64,000 nucleotides of DNA from Mycobacterium yunnanensis (GCF_025823185.1 NZ_JACKVK010000008.1:794312-858311); one strand, 5' to 3'. Shown: positions 17,473-26,300, counted from the first letter of the stretch. Notes: generated from the sequence alone by a model not told the origin. Numbers and translations: made by a program.

Positions 17473-19821
17473 ATGACCGAATTCAAGGGCAAGATCGAGC
17501 TCGACATTCGCGATTCCGAACCCGACTGGGGTCCCTATCAGGCGCCGGTGGCACCGCCGGGATCGCCCAACGTGCTGTACCTGGTCTGGGACGACACCGG
17601 CATCGCGACGTGGGACTGCTTCGGTGGCCTCGTCGACATGCCCGCGATGAGCCGGATCGCCGAACGCGGCGTCCGTCTCTCGCAGTTTCACACCACCGCC
17701 CTGTGCTCGCCAACCAGGGCGTCGCTGCTCACCGGGCGCAACGCCACCACCGTCGGCATGGCGACCATCGAGGAGTTCACCGACGGCTTCCCGAACTGCA
17801 ACGGCCGCATCCCCAAGGACACCGCGCTGCTGTCGGAGGTGCTCGCCGAACGAGGGTACAACACCTACTGCGTCGGCAAGTGGCACCTCACGCCGCTCGA
17901 GGAGTCGAATCTTGCTGCCGCGAAACGTCATTGGCCGCTCAGCCGTGGCTTCGAACGGTTCTACGGCTTCATGGGCGGCGAGACCGACCAGTGGTACCCC
18001 GACCTCGTCTACGACAACCACCCCGTCGCTCCGCCGGCGACGCCCGAAGAGGGCTACCACCTGTCGAAGGACCTGGCCGACAAGACCATCGAGTTCATCC
18101 GCGACGCCAAGGTCATCGCGCCCGACAAGCCGTGGTTCTCCTACCTCTGCCCCGGTGCCGGCCACGCCCCGCACCACGTGTTCAAGGAATGGGCCGACCG
18201 GTATTCCGGTCGCTTCGACATGGGATACGAGGCCTATCGCGACATCGTCCTGGAGAACCAGAAGAGGCTGGGCATCGTCCCGCCGGACACCGAACTGTCG
18301 CCCGTCAACCCGTACCTCGACGTGACCGGGCCCAACGGCGAGGCCTGGCCCTACCAGGACACGGTGCGCCCGTGGGACTCCCTCGACGACGACGAGAAGC
18401 GGTTGTTCAGCCGGATGGCGGAGGTGTTCGCCGGTTTCCTGTCCTACACCGACGCCCAGATTGGCCGCATCCTCGACTATCTGGAGGAGTCGGGGCAGCT
18501 CGACGACACGATCATCGTGGTGATCTCCGACAACGGCGCCAGCGGCGAAGGTGGGCCGAATGGCTCGGTGAACGAGGGCAAGTTCTTCAACGGCTACATC
18601 GACACCGTCGAGGAGAGCCTGCGCTTCTACGACGATCTCGGCAGCCCGAGGACGTTCAACCACTATCCCATTGGCTGGGCGATGGCCTTCAACACTCCGT
18701 ACAAGCTGTTCAAGCGCTACGCCTCCCACGAGGGAGGCATCGCCGACACCGCAATCATCAGCTGGCCCAACGGAATCGACGCCCACGGCGAGGTGCGCGA
18801 CCACTACGTCAACGTGTGCGACGTGACCCCCACCATCTACGACCTCCTCGACATCGATCCACCGGGTGAGGTCGGCGGAATTGCTCAGAAGCCCCTGGAC
18901 GGGCTGAGTTTCAAGGCGGCGCTGGCGGACCCGGCCGCCGACACCGGCAAGCGGACGCAGTTCTACACGATGCTGGGCACGCGTGGGATCTGGCACGACG
19001 GCTGGTTCGCCAACACGTTGCACGCCGCCACCCCATCCGGTTGGTCCAACTTCGCCAAGGATCGGTGGGAGCTCTTCCACATCGAATCCGACCGCAGCCA
19101 GTGCCATGACGTTGCAGCCGAGCACCCCGACAAGCTCGCCGAACTCCAGGCGCTGTGGTTCACCGAGGCCGAGAAGTACAACGGGCTCCCGCTGTCCGAT
19201 CTGAACATCATTGAGACCATCACCAGGTTTCGCCCCTATCTGACGGGTGACCGGCAGAGCTTCACCTACTATCCGGACTCCGCGGAGGTGGGCAGCGGCG
19301 CCGCCGTGGAACTGAAGGGACAGTCCTACTCCATCATGGTCGAGGTGGACGTGGAGTCTGCCGACGCCGAGGGCGTGCTCTTCAAACACGGCGCCGGTCA
19401 CGGCGGTCACGTGTTCTTCGTCCAGGACCGCAGGCTGCAGTACGTGTACAACTTCCTGGGGGAGGAGGAACAGCTCGTCGCCGCAGCCGATCCAATTCCT
19501 CTGGGAGAGCATGTCTTTGGCGTGAGCTACGTCCGCACCGGGGTGGTCGAGGGGAGTCACACTCCGTTGGGGGACGTCTCGCTTCACGTCGACGGCGAGG
19601 TCGTCGCCAGCCGTTCAGGCGTGCGAACTCAGCCCGGCACCTTCGGTATTTCTGGCGCGGGTTTCGCGGTGGGCCGCAACGAGGGTCAAGCCGTCTCGAC
19701 GAGCTACCGAGCGCCGTACCCCTTCACGGGCGGGTCCATCGCCAAGGTCGTGGTGGACGTCTCGGGTACGCCGTATCAGGATCTGGAAAGGGACCTGGCG
19801 CGAGCGTTCGCCAAGGACTAA
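17473..19821 (+). CDS. atsA: Arylsulfatase (type I sulfatase)
   Basis: 782 residues. The sulfatase signature CSPTRASLLTGR places Cys78 as the residue converted to formylglycine. Metal-site residues include the Asp pair in LVWDDTG (40-41) and Asp353-Asn354 in SDNGASGEGG; KWHLTP supplies the substrate-binding Lys and His. It hydrolyses sulfate esters, releasing sulfate for scavenging. The ATG at 17473 was chosen over the upstream GTG at 17416 because it begins the conserved N-terminus and follows a GGACGGGG site. No signal peptide is seen. Its maturation enzyme is the next gene. The pair sits between S10 and spc operons as atsA does in M. tuberculosis (from memory). Confidence 0.92.
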   Translation: MTEFKGKIELDIRDSEPDWGPYQAPVAPPGSPNVLYLVWDDTGIATWDCFGGLVDMPAMSRIAERGVRLSQFHTTALCSPTRASLLTGRNATTVGMATIEEFTDGFPNCNGRIPKDTALLSEVLAERGYNTYCVGKWHLTPLEESNLAAAKRHWPLSRGFERFYGFMGGETDQWYPDLVYDNHPVAPPATPEEGYHLSKDLADKTIEFIRDAKVIAPDKPWFSYLCPGAGHAPHHVFKEWADRYSGRFDMGYEAYRDIVLENQKRLGIVPPDTELSPVNPYLDVTGPNGEAWPYQDTVRPWDSLDDDEKRLFSRMAEVFAGFLSYTDAQIGRILDYLEESGQLDDTIIVVISDNGASGEGGPNGSVNEGKFFNGYIDTVEESLRFYDDLGSPRTFNHYPIGWAMAFNTPYKLFKRYASHEGGIADTAIISWPNGIDAHGEVRDHYVNVCDVTPTIYDLLDIDPPGEVGGIAQKPLDGLSFKAALADPAADTGKRTQFYTMLGTRGIWHDGWFANTLHAATPSGWSNFAKDRWELFHIESDRSQCHDVAAEHPDKLAELQALWFTEAEKYNGLPLSDLNIIETITRFRPYLTGDRQSFTYYPDSAEVGSGAAVELKGQSYSIMVEVDVESADAEGVLFKHGAGHGGHVFFVQDRRLQYVYNFLGEEEQLVAAADPIPLGEHVFGVSYVRTGVVEGSHTPLGDVSLHVDGEVVASRSGVRTQPGTFGISGAGFAVGRNEGQAVSTSYRAPYPFTGGSIAKVVVDVSGTPYQDLERDLARAFAKD

Positions 19822-19845
19822 CTGGCCGCGCCTACCCTGGACGGC

Positions 19846-20730
19846 ATGCTGACGGAGCTGATCGAGCTGCCGGGCGGGACGTTCCACATGGGGTCGGCGG
19901 CCTTCTACCCGGAGGAAACTCCCGTCCACGCGGCGACGGTCGGCGCCCTGGGGGTGGAACGACATCCCGTCACCACCGCGCAGTACGCCCGATTCGTCGA
20001 GGACACCGGGTACGTCACCGTGGCCGAGCGACCGCTTGACCCCTCGGCGTACCCCGGGGTGGCCGCGTCGGATCTAATCCCCGGCGGGCTCGTCTTTCGG
20101 CCCACCGCCGGTCCCGTCGACCTGAGGGACTGGCGGCAGTGGTGGGACTGGGCGCCCGGTGCCTGGTGGCGGCAGCCGTTCGGTGACCCAGGCTCGCTGG
20201 AGGGGCGGCCCGACCACCCCGTCGTCCAAGTCTGCTACGCCGACGCGGTCGCCTACGCGCAATGGGCGGGGCGGCGACTGCCGACCGAGGCGGAATGGGA
20301 GTACGCCGCAGGCGGCGGTGCAGGCACCACTTACCCGTGGGGTGAGGAGGTGTCACCCGGCGGTGTGCTGATGGCCAACACCTGGCAGGGCCGGTTCCCG
20401 TATCGCAACGACGGGGCCTTGGGTTGGGTGGGCACTTCGCCGGTGGGTACGTTCCCGCCCAACGGTTTTGGGTTGCTCGACATGATCGGCAACGTGTGGG
20501 AGTGGACGACGACGAGGTACAGCATCAGGCACCGGCGGGAAGGAGCGGGGGAGAAGGGGTGTTGCACGCCGTCGCGCGAGGCGGATCCCAGCGTCAACCA
20601 GACCCTCAAGGGCGGATCCCATCTGTGCGCCCCGGAGTACTGCCACCGCTACCGGCCAGCGGCGCGGTCGTCGCAATCGCAGGACAGCGCCACCACGCAC
20701 ATCGGCTTTCGCTGCGTCGTCGACCTCTGA
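19846..20730 (+). CDS. Formylglycine-generating enzyme (sulfatase-modifying factor)
   Basis: 294 residues, FGE-sulfatase fold from GGTFHMGS at the N-terminus to HIGFRCVVDL at the end. The two copper-binding catalytic cysteines of bacterial FGEs are both present (Cys261 and Cys266 in LCAPEYCHRYRPAARSS), so this is a true aerobic FGE and not an EgtB/PvdO-like relative lacking them. It oxidises the sulfatase cysteine in the CxPxR motif to formylglycine. It lies 24 bp after the arylsulfatase, which carries exactly that motif, so they are co-expressed enzyme and activator. Confidence 0.93.
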   Translation: MLTELIELPGGTFHMGSAAFYPEETPVHAATVGALGVERHPVTTAQYARFVEDTGYVTVAERPLDPSAYPGVAASDLIPGGLVFRPTAGPVDLRDWRQWWDWAPGAWWRQPFGDPGSLEGRPDHPVVQVCYADAVAYAQWAGRRLPTEAEWEYAAGGGAGTTYPWGEEVSPGGVLMANTWQGRFPYRNDGALGWVGTSPVGTFPPNGFGLLDMIGNVWEWTTTRYSIRHRREGAGEKGCCTPSREADPSVNQTLKGGSHLCAPEYCHRYRPAARSSQSQDSATTHIGFRCVVDL

Positions 20731-20737
20731 TCCTCAG

Positions 20738-21739
20738 TCAGGCCATCGTCGCGAGGTTGCGCCACAGGTTGACGAGACTGTCGGTCCCGCCGAACAGGGT
20801 GGTGAAGTGGGTGGAGTCGATCAGCACGATGTCACCGGCGCGCGAGGTGCGCGGTGGCATCCAAATGAGGGCGTTGAATTCGGTGTTGCCCTGCGCGGTG
20901 AACGGGTGCGGCCGGTGTGGATCCACCCGTTGGCGGCCCAGCACCCGGAGTTCGGGGCCCTCCGGTGCGGTGAGTTCGTAATGCGGAAGGTGCGGGTGAA
21001 AGTTGAGGGTCGTGACGTCGTCGAGCAGACGGACGTCGTCGAGGTCCCGAAACCCGGTTAGCGGCGCGATCTCGGTGGTGCCCTCGACCACCGCGGGCCG
21101 CAGTCCCCACGTGTTGTGGACCGGTACCTCCAAGGCGTCCATGAGCGAGCGCGTGAAGCGGCCGAAGCGCTGCTGACGGGGAACCAGGCGGTCGCCATGG
21201 TGCGCGTACTCGACTTGGCGCTGTTCGACGTCGTCGGTGAATCCGACGTCGTGGTGGGGAGCCAGCAGCAGGCAGGTTCCCTCCCGCGTCAGCCATTGCC
21301 TGATCGTCGCGATCTCCTCGGGCGCGGCCTCTTGCTCGGCCAGCAGGTGGTCGAGGCCGAACACCATGAGGGTGTCGGTGTCGGCCAGGATGCGCTCGTC
21401 GATCGGCTGCCGGTACCCGGCTTGGTCCACGCGTTGGAAGACCGCCACGGGGTGGCCGGTCGTCTCCTCGACCAGCGCTTGGAACGGCAACGTGGATCGA
21501 TGGAACAGTTCCAACGTGCCGGCGATGCCCTGGAGGAAGTTCGCCGCGTCGTACTCCGGGGTTTCGTAGGCCGGCCACGCGACGTTGCGAACCTCGGTGA
21601 TGGTGGAGAACCGGTTGTAGATGCCGGCCGGATCCCGTTGCGATTCCCAGGGATAGCTCCACGTCCAGTAGATACTGACGCGACGTGACCCGTCGTGCGG
21701 GCGGGCGACGTGCTGCTGGTTGTAGGTGCGTGCCCGCAT
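20738..21739 (-). CDS. Protein of unknown function in DyP-peroxidase operon
   Basis: 333 residues, not recognised. It is soluble, without signal peptide. The N-terminal third is Trp/Tyr-rich (YWTWSYPWESQRDPAGIYNR). The middle has alternating strand/helix (DTLMVFGLDHLLAEQEAA, then IRQWLTREGTCLLLAPHHDV), reminiscent of class-I glutamine-amidotransferase-like or ThuA-like folds; this is only a pattern-level guess. A His-containing FHPHLPHYEL segment could bind metal. It is the third gene of an operon, 9 bp after the DyP-type gene, with GAGAGG before its ATG. It ends 7 bp from the convergent FGE stop. Likely functions with the peroxidase. Confidence 0.6.
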   Translation of the reverse strand: MRARTYNQQHVARPHDGSRRVSIYWTWSYPWESQRDPAGIYNRFSTITEVRNVAWPAYETPEYDAANFLQGIAGTLELFHRSTLPFQALVEETTGHPVAVFQRVDQAGYRQPIDERILADTDTLMVFGLDHLLAEQEAAPEEIATIRQWLTREGTCLLLAPHHDVGFTDDVEQRQVEYAHHGDRLVPRQQRFGRFTRSLMDALEVPVHNTWGLRPAVVEGTTEIAPLTGFRDLDDVRLLDDVTTLNFHPHLPHYELTAPEGPELRVLGRQRVDPHRPHPFTAQGNTEFNALIWMPPRTSRAGDIVLIDSTHFTTLFGGTDSLVNLWRNLATMA

Positions 21740-21748
21740 GCTGGCCTC

Positions 21749-23068
21749 TCAGGCGCCGAGTGAGGTGAGGTGGCGTAGCGCGCTGATCCCTGGCAGGAAG
21801 AAGTACGCGCCGCCGGTGAGGGTGGTGAAGGAGGGGATGCCGCGGAGCACCGTGCGGATGGGCCGCTTCGGCACCGTGAAGTCCCGCGTGCCGTCCTGCG
21901 TACCGCAGATCGGGTCGTGTTCGTTGCCGAGTTCGTGGAAGGTCTCGTCGTTGATCCATACGTTCTGGGCGAATTCGAATTGGCGCACCAGATCGGCGCA
22001 GATGATGAACGCCGCGATGCCGCGCTCGACGCCGTCGTCGGGTGCGCCCTCGGGTAGGGCCGGACCATAGGTCGCGCCGCGGCGAATCATCCTCCGCCGG
22101 TTCATGTAGTGCGCGGTGTCGCGCGGGTTGAGCCGACGGGCGTGTGACCCCAGCGGACACGCGTAGCCGAACGGGTCGGACTCCCGGTAGCCGAAGTCGT
22201 TGTTGCGCAGTGGATCGGCACCCAGCTCGGGATCGTCGGCGTCGGGTGCGAGCACCAGTGGTGCGCCGCTGCGCCATCGACCCATGAACTTCGCCGCGAG
22301 CAATTCCTCGTCCTCGGGTGTCTCGGCGTTCTCGCGCAGGTAGTCCCGAAACACCGCCACGTGCTCCGCGAGCCGCCGATAGGCCATGAAACTTCCGTTG
22401 CGTGACAACGCCTCCGGCTGCGGCAGATTGGCGACGGGACCGTTCTCGTCGGGATATCCGAGGATGAACTCACCGGGTTCCAGGGGCTCGCCGGACCCCG
22501 GTGTGGGTTGCTCACCCGAGCCCTTCATGACGGGCTGCGAGAGCCGGTCCCGGAAGCCGAAGTGGTCATGGGCGTAGTTGAACGGCGGGTTGGCGTTGAG
22601 ATCCAGGTGCGACAGGCTGCGTACGCCCGGGGTGCGGGCCAGCAGCGCGTCGTGCTCGGCAATCGACCGAGCGCATCGATCGTCGTTGCGGGAGAACAGG
22701 ATTGCAATGGCATGCAGGTCGTCACCGGCGAGCCCGCCGCTCCAGTGGTCCGGTGAATTTGTGCCGGTGTCACCGAGGATGCTGGCCCGCGACGCCATTC
22801 CCTCGCGGAATGCGTCGGGAAACGTGGCCAGGGACTCCTCGGGCACACCCAGCGCGCGCAGGCCGGTCCAGGTGAAGGCCAGCGTGACCCACCGATCGGA
22901 CTCGTCCATGGTGGCGTCGGCGTCCTGGGCCGACTGCGTCTTGTCGACCAGCGCCGACAGCCAGGCGCGGCCGCCGTCGGAGGTGTCGAAGGTCAGGAAC
23001 TCGTATCGGCCGGTCATGGCCGGAGTGCGGGTCAGCAGGATGTGCTGGATGTCGTCGAGCTCGAGCAC
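21749..23068 (-). CDS. DyP-type peroxidase family protein
   Basis: 439 residues with the dye-decolorizing peroxidase pattern. The GxxDG motif appears as GFRDRLSQP: the catalytic Asp is kept but the following Gly is Arg. The proximal heme-ligand region is CPLGSHARRLNPRD with the expected His, and the distal Arg lies in RRGATYGP. The C-terminal TLTGGAYFFLPGI also fits. It has no Tat or Sec signal, so it is predicted cytosolic, unlike EfeB. DyPs use peroxide to oxidise dyes, phenols or Mn; the natural substrate is open. It is the middle gene of an operon (5-bp and 9-bp spacers) with two unassigned proteins. Confidence 0.85.
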   Translation of the reverse strand: MLELDDIQHILLTRTPAMTGRYEFLTFDTSDGGRAWLSALVDKTQSAQDADATMDESDRWVTLAFTWTGLRALGVPEESLATFPDAFREGMASRASILGDTGTNSPDHWSGGLAGDDLHAIAILFSRNDDRCARSIAEHDALLARTPGVRSLSHLDLNANPPFNYAHDHFGFRDRLSQPVMKGSGEQPTPGSGEPLEPGEFILGYPDENGPVANLPQPEALSRNGSFMAYRRLAEHVAVFRDYLRENAETPEDEELLAAKFMGRWRSGAPLVLAPDADDPELGADPLRNNDFGYRESDPFGYACPLGSHARRLNPRDTAHYMNRRRMIRRGATYGPALPEGAPDDGVERGIAAFIICADLVRQFEFAQNVWINDETFHELGNEHDPICGTQDGTRDFTVPKRPIRTVLRGIPSFTTLTGGAYFFLPGISALRHLTSLGA

Positions 23069-23073
23069 TGCCG

Positions 23074-23634
23074 TTACTGCATCTGGTCGAGCATGGTGGA
23101 GAAGGAAGCCTTGAGCCGCAGAGCCTTCTTGATCTCGTCTGCGGTCACATAGGGGTACTCGCCGTACTCGAGGAAGCTCGGCATCTGATGCTCACGCACG
23201 AACTGGACGAAGGCGCTCGGGTTCTCCTTCCAATCCTCGGGAAATCCCTCGAGGTTGGTGAACACGGTGGTGATGCCGGTGGCGCTGAACAATTCGACGG
23301 CGTCCTCGGTGTACTTGTCGAAGTCCGTGTCGAAGATGCCCATGTACTGAAAGTGCAGGCCCGATCCAATGTCGAACAGATTCCACCGCAGGTAATGCAA
23401 TTTCAGGGGTGCCAGGGCCTCTGGGCTCGTGGCAATGGTTTTCTCGATCGTCTTGCCGTACGCGCGGACGACGTCTTCGCGGCCTTCTTTGACCTTCGCG
23501 ATGATCGAAAAACCGTAACAAGCCGGGGTGCGAGGAAATACCGGTCCGTACCGGCCGCGCTCCAATTCGAGGTAGCCCTCCGGCGGTATCGCCATCGCCG
23601 CCGGCTTGGTCCAATCGGGCTCACTACCAGCCAT
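23074..23634 (-). CDS. Unassigned protein, first gene of DyP operon
   Basis: 186 residues, no signal peptide, not recognised with confidence. After an N-terminal loop it has a repeated strand-helix-strand pattern (YGFSIIAKVKEGREDVVRAY; LHYLRWNLFDIGSG; FQYMGIFDTDFDKYTEDAV) of the ferredoxin-like / dimeric alpha-beta-barrel fold shared by DyP, chlorite-dismutase and EthD-like proteins. It may be a partner or half-domain relative of the adjacent peroxidase (inference). The ATG at 23634 follows GAGGGGGG. Only 5 bp separate it from the DyP gene, so translation is probably coupled. Confidence 0.65.
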   Translation of the reverse strand: MAGSEPDWTKPAAMAIPPEGYLELERGRYGPVFPRTPACYGFSIIAKVKEGREDVVRAYGKTIEKTIATSPEALAPLKLHYLRWNLFDIGSGLHFQYMGIFDTDFDKYTEDAVELFSATGITTVFTNLEGFPEDWKENPSAFVQFVREHQMPSFLEYGEYPYVTADEIKKALRLKASFSTMLDQMQ

Positions 23635-23863
23635 GACACCCCCCTCGTCTCGTCGGTGGGGGACACTACTCCCCGTCGACGATCTTGGTCGTCTGTTTCG
23701 TGATGAACGTGGGCCGAATTTCGTGACCGGGCTTCTGCAAGAAACCGATGATTAGCTACCGCAATATTTAGCCAACAAAGGCTTTTAATGACCACAAAAT
23801 CGTCCGAACGGCCATTTCGCGAGAACCCCGGGTGTAGCGTCCGCCCCACGCACGAAGGGAGAG
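23635..23863. promoter_or_regulatory. Divergent promoter region of the DyP operon and small exported protein, AT-rich core
   Basis: 229 bp between divergent genes. Around 23740-23815 the DNA is conspicuously AT-rich for this genome (CAATATTTAGCC, CTTTTAATGACC), a likely promoter location. An imperfect palindrome GGGGGACACTACTCCCC lies at 23658-23674, close to the DyP operon start. No gene is seen here. Confidence 0.4.
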
Positions 23864-24154
23864 ATGATGCGACGACTACGACGGTATGGCGCATTCCTCG
23901 TCTCGGTCGCCGCGCTCTTGCCGATCGGAGTGAGTACGGCGGCACCGGCAGTCGCGGAGTGCACGAATGCCGGATACGCGACCGTGTGCGCCCAGGGCAC
24001 CGTTCGCGGCGGCGGACCGACGCCGCCGTCGGCGACGGCGTACCCCTCCTATTGCGCGGACCCCTGGTACTGCGACGACGGCTGGGGCGTCGACGTGATC
24101 CTGCCCCCGCCGGACTTCGGCCGCCCCGGCAGACCCGGCATCGGGCCGCGGTGA
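23864..24154 (+). CDS. Small exported Cys/Pro-rich protein
   Basis: 96 residues. A clear Sec signal peptide (basic MMRRLRRYG, hydrophobic AFLVSVAALLPIGV, then AVAEC cleavage region) is followed by a short mature part with four cysteines (ECTN, TVCA, SYCAD, WYCDD), suggesting two disulfides, and a Pro/Gly-rich tail. Starts at 23864 or 23867 (ATGATG); the second has better spacing from AAGGGAG. No known family recognised. It lies 41 bp before the hemophore-related gene, so both may be one transcript and act outside the cell. Confidence 0.7.
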   Translation: MMRRLRRYGAFLVSVAALLPIGVSTAAPAVAECTNAGYATVCAQGTVRGGGPTPPSATAYPSYCADPWYCDDGWGVDVILPPPDFGRPGRPGIGPR

Positions 24155-24195
24155 TGACCCGTGCCCACCGTCCACCACGTACACGAGGAGTTGCC

Positions 24196-24540
24196 ATGTC
24201 GTTGAGTCGTCTGATCGGTGCCGGCGTCGTCGCGGGGGCCACGCTTCTCGGCGGCGCCGCCACCGCGGCAGCGGACCCGCCGAACTGTTCGGCCGGCGAC
24301 CTGGCAGGCGTCATGTCCGGGGTGAACGCCGGTATGGCCACGTACTTGTTCACCCATCCCGAGGTCAACGACTTCTTCACCAGCCTCAAGGGCAAGGACC
24401 GCGAGCAGATGCGCGCCGAGACCACGGCCTATCTCGACGCCAATCCTCGGGTGAGGGATGAACTGGCCGGTGTACGACAGCCGGCGGCCGACTTCCGGGA
24501 GCGATGCGATGCACCGATCCCCGACGGCCCGATGGGCTGA
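24196..24540 (+). CDS. Hemophore-related exported protein
   Basis: 114 residues. Signal peptide MSLSRLIGAGVVAGATLLGG-...-AAADPP, then a compact helical domain with two cysteines: one after the signal (PPNCSAGDLAG) and one near the end (ERCDAPIP). This is the layout of the mycobacterial heme-binding/hemophore-related small proteins (Rv0203-like), including the FLFTHPEVN-like segment (here YLFTHPEVNDFF). Heme binding is inferred from family likeness, not shown. GAGGAG precedes the ATG at 24196. It follows another small exported protein. Confidence 0.8.
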   Translation: MSLSRLIGAGVVAGATLLGGAATAAADPPNCSAGDLAGVMSGVNAGMATYLFTHPEVNDFFTSLKGKDREQMRAETTAYLDANPRVRDELAGVRQPAADFRERCDAPIPDGPMG

Positions 24541-24598
24541 CGCTGCGCCGCACGTGCCGTTCCTCGAGGCAACCGGCCTCGGCGCCGAACTCGAACGA

Positions 24599-24640
24599 TT
24601 TGGTGCATAGCCCAGGCCCACCTACTATGTAGGGGTTGCC
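24599..24640 (+). promoter_or_regulatory. Predicted promoter of the spc operon (rplN)
   Basis: TTGGTG (24600-24605), 17-bp spacer, TACTAT (24623-24628), then GTAGGGGTTGCC. Spacing and start-site sequence match the S10 promoter. The leader to rplN is about 125 nt; I saw no strong hairpin in it. Confidence 0.65.
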
Positions 24641-24764
24641 CTGGGCAGACCTCGGTGGTCGCGTGCGAAAGCAAGCGGACACCCTGCGTGCCCTTCGGTG
24701 ACGAAGACCGCGTACGTCGAGCAGTTTAGTGCTGTTCGTCGTGCAATCGATTCGAGGAGATCTA

Positions 24765-25133
24765 GTGATTCAGCAGGAATCGCGGCTCAAGATCGCCGAC
24801 AACACGGGCGCCAAGGAGATCTTGTGCATCCGCGTACTCGGTGGCTCGGGTAGGCGTTACGCCGGCATCGGCGATGTCATCGTGGCGACCGTCAAGGACG
24901 CCATCCCCGGTGGCAACATCAAGAAGGGTGAGGTCGTCAAGGCCGTCATCGTGCGCACCGTCAAGGAGCGCCGCCGTGCCGACGGCAGCTACATCAAGTT
25001 CGACGAGAACGCCGCCGTCATCATCAAGCCCGACAACGACCCGCGCGGAACCCGCATCTTCGGGCCGGTCGGTCGCGAGCTGCGCGAGAAGCGCTTCATG
25101 AAGATCGTCTCGCTTGCTCCGGAGGTGTTGTAG
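24765..25133 (+). CDS. rplN: 50S ribosomal protein L14
   Basis: 122 residues, full length. Starts with GTG at 24765 giving [20 protein letters not shown], the conserved L14 N-terminus, with GAGGAG 5 bases upstream; the frame is open 12 codons further but without family match. Contains [17 protein letters not shown] and the C-terminal [17 protein letters not shown]14 lies at the subunit interface and is the binding site of RsfS. First gene of the spc operon, directly abutting rplX. Confidence 0.98.
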   Translation: MIQQESRLKIADNTGAKEILCIRVLGGSGRRYAGIGDVIVATVKDAIPGGNIKKGEVVKAVIVRTVKERRRADGSYIKFDENAAVIIKPDNDPRGTRIFGPVGRELREKRFMKIVSLAPEVL

Positions 25134-25451
25134 ATGAAGGTGCACAAGGGTGACACCGTCCTGGTGATCTCGGGCAAGGACAAGGGCGCCAAGGGCAAGG
25201 TCCTGGTTGCCTACCCGACCCGCGAGAAGGTCCTCGTCGAGGGCGTCAACCGGATCAAGAAGCACACCGCCGTCTCTCAGAACGAGCGTGGTGCATCCTC
25301 GGGCGGCATCGTCACGCAGGAGGCTCCGATCCACGTCTCCAACGTGATGGTCGTCGACTCCGATGGCAACCCCACCCGCATCGGCTACCGCTTCGACGAA
25401 GAGACCGGCAAGAAGGTCCGCGTGTCGAAGCGCAACGGCAAGGACATCTGA
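25134..25451 (+). CDS. rplX: 50S ribosomal protein L24
   Basis: 105 residues with the KOW motif at the start ([20 protein letters not shown]) typical of L24, an early 23S rRNA assembly protein located near the tunnel exit. The ATG begins immediately after the rplN stop, so ribosomes likely reinitiate. Two bp separate it from rplE. Confidence 0.98.
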   Translation: MKVHKGDTVLVISGKDKGAKGKVLVAYPTREKVLVEGVNRIKKHTAVSQNERGASSGGIVTQEAPIHVSNVMVVDSDGNPTRIGYRFDEETGKKVRVSKRNGKDI

Positions 25452-25453
25452 AG

Positions 25454-26020
25454 ATGACGACCGCAGAGACCAAGACGCTCCCGCGTCTCAAGCAGCGCTA
25501 CCTCGACGAGATCAAGGGATCGCTCAACGAGCAGTTCAAGTACGACAACGTCATGCAGATCCCCGGCGTGGTCAAGGTCATCGTGAACATGGGCGTCGGC
25601 GACGCCGCCCGTGACGCGAAGCTGATCAACGGCGCCGTCACCGACCTGCAGCTGATCACCGGCCAGAAGCCCGAGATCCGCAAGGCCCGCAAGTCCATCG
25701 CCCAGTTCAAGCTCCGCGAGGGAATGCCCATCGGCGCCCGCGTGACGCTGCGCGGCGACCGCATGTGGGAGTTCCTCGACCGGCTGGTCTCGATCAGCCT
25801 CCCGCGTATCCGCGACTTCCGCGGTCTGTCGTCGAAGCAGTTCGACGGCAGCGGCAACTACACCTTCGGTCTGACCGAGCAGTCGGTGTTCCACGAGATC
25901 GACGTGGACAGCATCGACCGTCCCCGCGGCATGGACATCACCGTCGTCACGTCGGCGACCAATGACGACGAAGGCCGGGCGCTGCTGCGTGCGCTGGGCT
26001 TCCCGTTCAAGGAGAACTGA
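25454..26020 (+). CDS. rplE: 50S ribosomal protein L5
   Basis: 188 residues, full length, with the N-terminal [12 protein letters not shown] and the signature [14 protein letters not shown]. The RNP-like fold binds 5S rRNA and contacts P-site tRNA in the central protuberance. C-terminal [20 protein letters not shown] is conserved. Four bp separate it from rpsZ. Confidence 0.98.
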   Translation: MTTAETKTLPRLKQRYLDEIKGSLNEQFKYDNVMQIPGVVKVIVNMGVGDAARDAKLINGAVTDLQLITGQKPEIRKARKSIAQFKLREGMPIGARVTLRGDRMWEFLDRLVSISLPRIRDFRGLSSKQFDGSGNYTFGLTEQSVFHEIDVDSIDRPRGMDITVVTSATNDDEGRALLRALGFPFKEN

Positions 26021-26024
26021 GCAG

Positions 26025-26210
26025 ATGGCAAAGAAGGCGCTGATCAACAAGGCCAACAAGAAGCCGAAGTTCAAGGTGCGCGGTTACACGCGTTGCAACA
26101 AGTGTGGACGTCCGCACGCGGTGTTCCGCAAGTTCGGCCTGTGCCGCATCTGCCTGCGGGACATGGCGCATGCCGGCGAACTGCCCGGTGTCCAGAAGTC
26201 CAGCTGGTAA
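26025..26210 (+). CDS. rpsZ: 30S ribosomal protein S14, zinc-binding type (S14 type Z)
   Basis: 61 residues, the short zinc-ribbon S14. Four ligands are present: CNKC ([12 protein letters not shown] context) and CRIC ([19 protein letters not shown]). Zinc-free, longer S14 paralogues in mycobacteria are encoded elsewhere and replace this form under zinc limitation (established for the group). The ATG at 26025 follows GGAGAACTGAGCAG, overlapping the rplE end region. Confidence 0.97.
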   Translation: MAKKALINKANKKPKFKVRGYTRCNKCGRPHAVFRKFGLCRICLRDMAHAGELPGVQKSSW

Positions 26211-26300
26211 CCCCCCCAATCAATCTAGGAAAGCACGCGGTAGGCCCCCAAGGGTGATCAACCCGGCGGGAACCGCCGCGAGGAAGGTGAGCTGGCTGTC

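Noticed and set aside
17257..19587. 776-codon minus-strand frame opposite the arylsulfatase
   Set aside because: Mirror of the sulfatase codon pattern; no recognisable protein and no room for a promoter.
23657..23676. DosR-box-like palindrome before the DyP operon
   Set aside because: Matches only about 14 of 20 consensus positions as I recall it, and lies too near the start codon for typical DosR activation; kept only as a note on the promoter region.
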